From Nymphalis io (taxonomy: Eukaryota > Arthropoda > Insecta > Lepidoptera > Nymphalidae): DNA of 64,000 nt. The position numbers and the translations under genes were made by a program. Below are positions 62,270 to 64,000 of the stretch, piece by piece. Position 1 is the first letter of the stretch, and each line of letters starts with the position of its first letter. The stretch is taken from positions 6,944,001 to 7,008,000 of the forward strand of contig NC_065914.1 in assembly GCF_905147045.1 (NCBI RefSeq). The letters run 5' to 3'. Under the pieces are notes generated by a model. The model was not told the DNA's origin. It saw nothing but the letters and a program-made list of their open reading frames with translations, and did no database searches.

Positions 62270-63292
62270 AATGGTAGCGCAACAAAACAGAAATAACGGT
62301 CGTACAGCGGTGCACACCCCCACCATACCCTCACTGTTTGAGGTCGAGTTCTCTAACATCCGTGGACTCCACGCTAACCTCAACGCTGTCCACCACCATC
62401 TCGAGACAGCACGGCCAGCAATGTTGTTTCTCACGGAGACACAAATACTCCGTCTTGCCGATACCAGCTACCTTAATTATCCCGGCTACACGCTTGAAGA
62501 ATCCTTCAAAGCGAAAGCCGGAGCATGCTTGTTCGTCAGGACGGATGTTTGCTGTCACCGACTGCGCTGCTTGGAGTACCCCTCCTTCTCCATGTTGGTG
62601 GTACGTGTGGACCTGGTTCGTCAGAGTCGAGTCTACGTGTGCCTCTACAGATCCCACAATGGTGACTAAAGACAAGCCGATTATTTGACCATCTTAGTCG
62701 GGTGGCAGATGCTGCGCAAGAGCAATTTCCTAACGCGGAATTGGTGTTTTTGGGGGATTTTAATGCTCACCACGAATCATGGTTGAAATCCCTCAAAACT
62801 GACCATGCTGGAAGGACTGCTCATGCTTTTGCTCTCACACATGACTTGACCCAACTGGTTGATCAGCCCACCGGGATCCCAGACATTGATGGGCAAGCAC
62901 CTTCTCTACTGGACCTTCTGCTGACTTCTCATCCGGTGGAATATCAGGTTGTGGTTCAGGCTCCTCTTGGCTCTTCGGATCACAGCCTTATATATAGAGT
63001 GCTACAGGCCAAGCTGCCGCCACTAGCGGTATGCAAACGTCGCGTTTGGCACTATAAGTCGGCAGATTGGGACGGTATGCGCGATTACTATGCGTCGGTC
63101 CCTTGGAAGAAACGTTGCTTCAGTGGGAATGACCCGACAGCTAATGCCGCTGCTGTTGCTGACGAGATCATGTTGGGAATGGAATACTACATTCCTAGCT
63201 CAGATCTCGTCAGTAGGGGTACGCGTAACTGTTGGTTCACTCGTGAATGTACCGATGCTGTATCATCTAAGCAGGCGGCATATCGCAGGTAG
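62270..63292 (+). pseudogene. CR1/Zenon-like LINE ORF2, endonuclease domain, one frameshift
   Basis: Apurinic-type endonuclease that nicks target DNA in CR1-group LINEs. First Met of the ORF2-like frame near 62270 (MVAQQNRNNGRTAVHTPTIP). Motifs in order: FSNIRGLHANLNAV, ARPAMLFLTETQ (catalytic Glu), LFVRTDVCC, VCLYRSHNGD. A 1-bp deletion at about 62668 (GGTGACTAAAGAC against GGTGACTTGGAGAC) shifts the frame. The second part has VFLGDFNAHHESWLK (Asp/Asn pair) and APLGSSDHSLIY (SDH). The frame ends at TAG 63290-63292, where copy 1 has TGG. Confidence 0.88.
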
Positions 63293-63999
63293 ATCAACGG
63301 CTGCATTAGCGGGGCATCAAACATTGACTCACTGAAAGCAAACTACAATAAAAATTCCAAGTCCTGTATTCTGTCCTGTCCTGTGTGTTTTCCAAAGGCA
63401 TACACGAGAGCGGATGCACAGCGCATTGTACAGATTGGTCATGACCTTGTTTCGCATCCTAGGGGCTCCCTTCTGGCGTCTAACCAAGTCTATGCAAAAC
63501 AATTTCTGCCAACCTTCGCCGCCACCGCTCAGAAATCCGGACGGATCGCTAGCTCACAGTCCGCAAGAGCAAGCTGATCTCCTGGCTAAACTCTTTGCGG
63601 ATAATTCCGTCATCGATGATTGTAGTGCGCTGCCACCTACAATACCTTCATGTGGCCATACGATGCCTGACATCAAAATCAGGCAACGTGATGTGCATGC
63701 GGAGCTGCAATCACTTGATGTACGGAAAGCTAGCGGTCCCGATGAAATACCAGCCATAGTGCTGAAGAAGTGCGCAACGGAGCTGTCTCCTGTGTTAACG
63801 CGCCTGTTCCAACTTTCTCTCTCTTCGGGATGTGTGCCGGAGGCTTAGAGAAGAGCTAATGTGCAAGCGGTTCCCAAAAAAGGGGATCGGTCTGACCCGG
63901 CAAATTATCGGCCAATAGCTATCACCTCAGTACTGAACCAACTGATTCATTATCTAGAAGATCACTGTCTAATTAATGATCGTCAGTACGGGTTTCGAA
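63293..63999 (+). pseudogene. CR1/Zenon-like LINE ORF2, start of the reverse transcriptase, broken
   Basis: After the stop: KAYTRADAQRIVQIGHDL, FWRLTKSMQNNFCQPSPPPL, NPDGSLAHSPQEQADLLAKL, KASGPDEIPAIVLKKC. Breaks relative to copy 1: a short inserted stretch near 63367-63395 (TCTGTCCTGTCCTGTGTG), a deletion before TTCTGGCG (near 63470), TGG to TAG at 63844-63848 (EA then stop), and a deletion before AACCAACTG (near 63935). The remaining palm and YADD would lie outside the window. Confidence 0.85.
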
Positions 64000-64000
64000 C

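Larger units (their letters stand above)
61672..64000 (+). mobile_element. CR1/Zenon-like LINE, copy 4, 5' part, cut by the window end
   Basis: TTTATCCGTGTAGTGACGG starts as in copy 1, so both keep the same 5' end. It aligns with copy 1 up to the window limit (equivalent to about 13115 in copy 1). The reverse transcriptase catalytic part lies beyond the window. It retains the N-terminal endonuclease block deleted in copy 1. Confidence 0.9.

Noticed and set aside
1..64000. LTR retrotransposon, endogenous virus, telomeric TTAGG array or host exon
   Set aside because: Looked for Gag/protease/integrase motifs, long direct terminal repeats, TTAGG runs and spliced conserved protein segments; none seen by eye. 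A profile search would be more sensitive.

Overview
The window is a repeat-dense, AT-rich stretch of an animal nuclear genome. It is most likely a lepidopteran, and probably a nymphalid butterfly. The evidence is tRNA-derived SINEs of the Bm1/Metulj type, a Dong/R4-clade LINE flanked by TAA repeats, CR1/Zenon-like, RTE and R1-clade LINEs, and other dispersed repeats I associate with butterflies. Species assignment is inference. I find no host protein-coding gene, true tRNA or rRNA gene, LTR retrovirus, CRISPR array or prokaryotic operon. Every long open frame with recognisable motifs belongs to a non-LTR retrotransposon.

Layout. 0-6 kb: SINE copies and relics, a 27-bp minisatellite and a perfect hairpin. 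6.1-15.7 kb: a decayed Dong/R4 LINE (R2 superfamily) split by three other LINE insertions: a 5'-truncated jockey/CR1-type element with an intact reading frame (7.03-8.43 kb, minus), a short CR1/Zenon-like tail (8.57-8.75 kb, minus) and a near full-length CR1/Zenon-like element (10.83-14.40 kb, plus). 15.7-32 kb: mostly solo SINEs (called families A to D here), plus a CR1/Zenon-like 3' half with an intact frame at 19.4-20.5 kb. 32-48 kb: SINEs, a CR1-like tail, RTE relics, a GC-rich 266-bp insertion with target-site duplications, a 0.94-kb R1-clade LINE flanked by 17-bp duplications, and a SINE inserted in a SINE. 48-61 kb: SINEs, and an RTE element with an intact C-terminal frame inserted inside a family A SINE. 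61.67 kb to the end: the 5' part of a second near full-length CR1/Zenon-like element, cut by the window edge.

How the parts relate. LINEs encode reverse transcriptase and endonuclease; SINEs borrow that machinery. The SINE family called B here ends in the same 18-nt block as the CR1/Zenon-like LINE, at the same distance (30 nt) from the A tail. This suggests the LINE mobilised it. Family labels A to K are local to this annotation. I did not find a new biological system. The most informative items are the nested LINE stack, the shared LINE/SINE tail, a SINE with an inverted head, and the unexplained GC-rich insertion.
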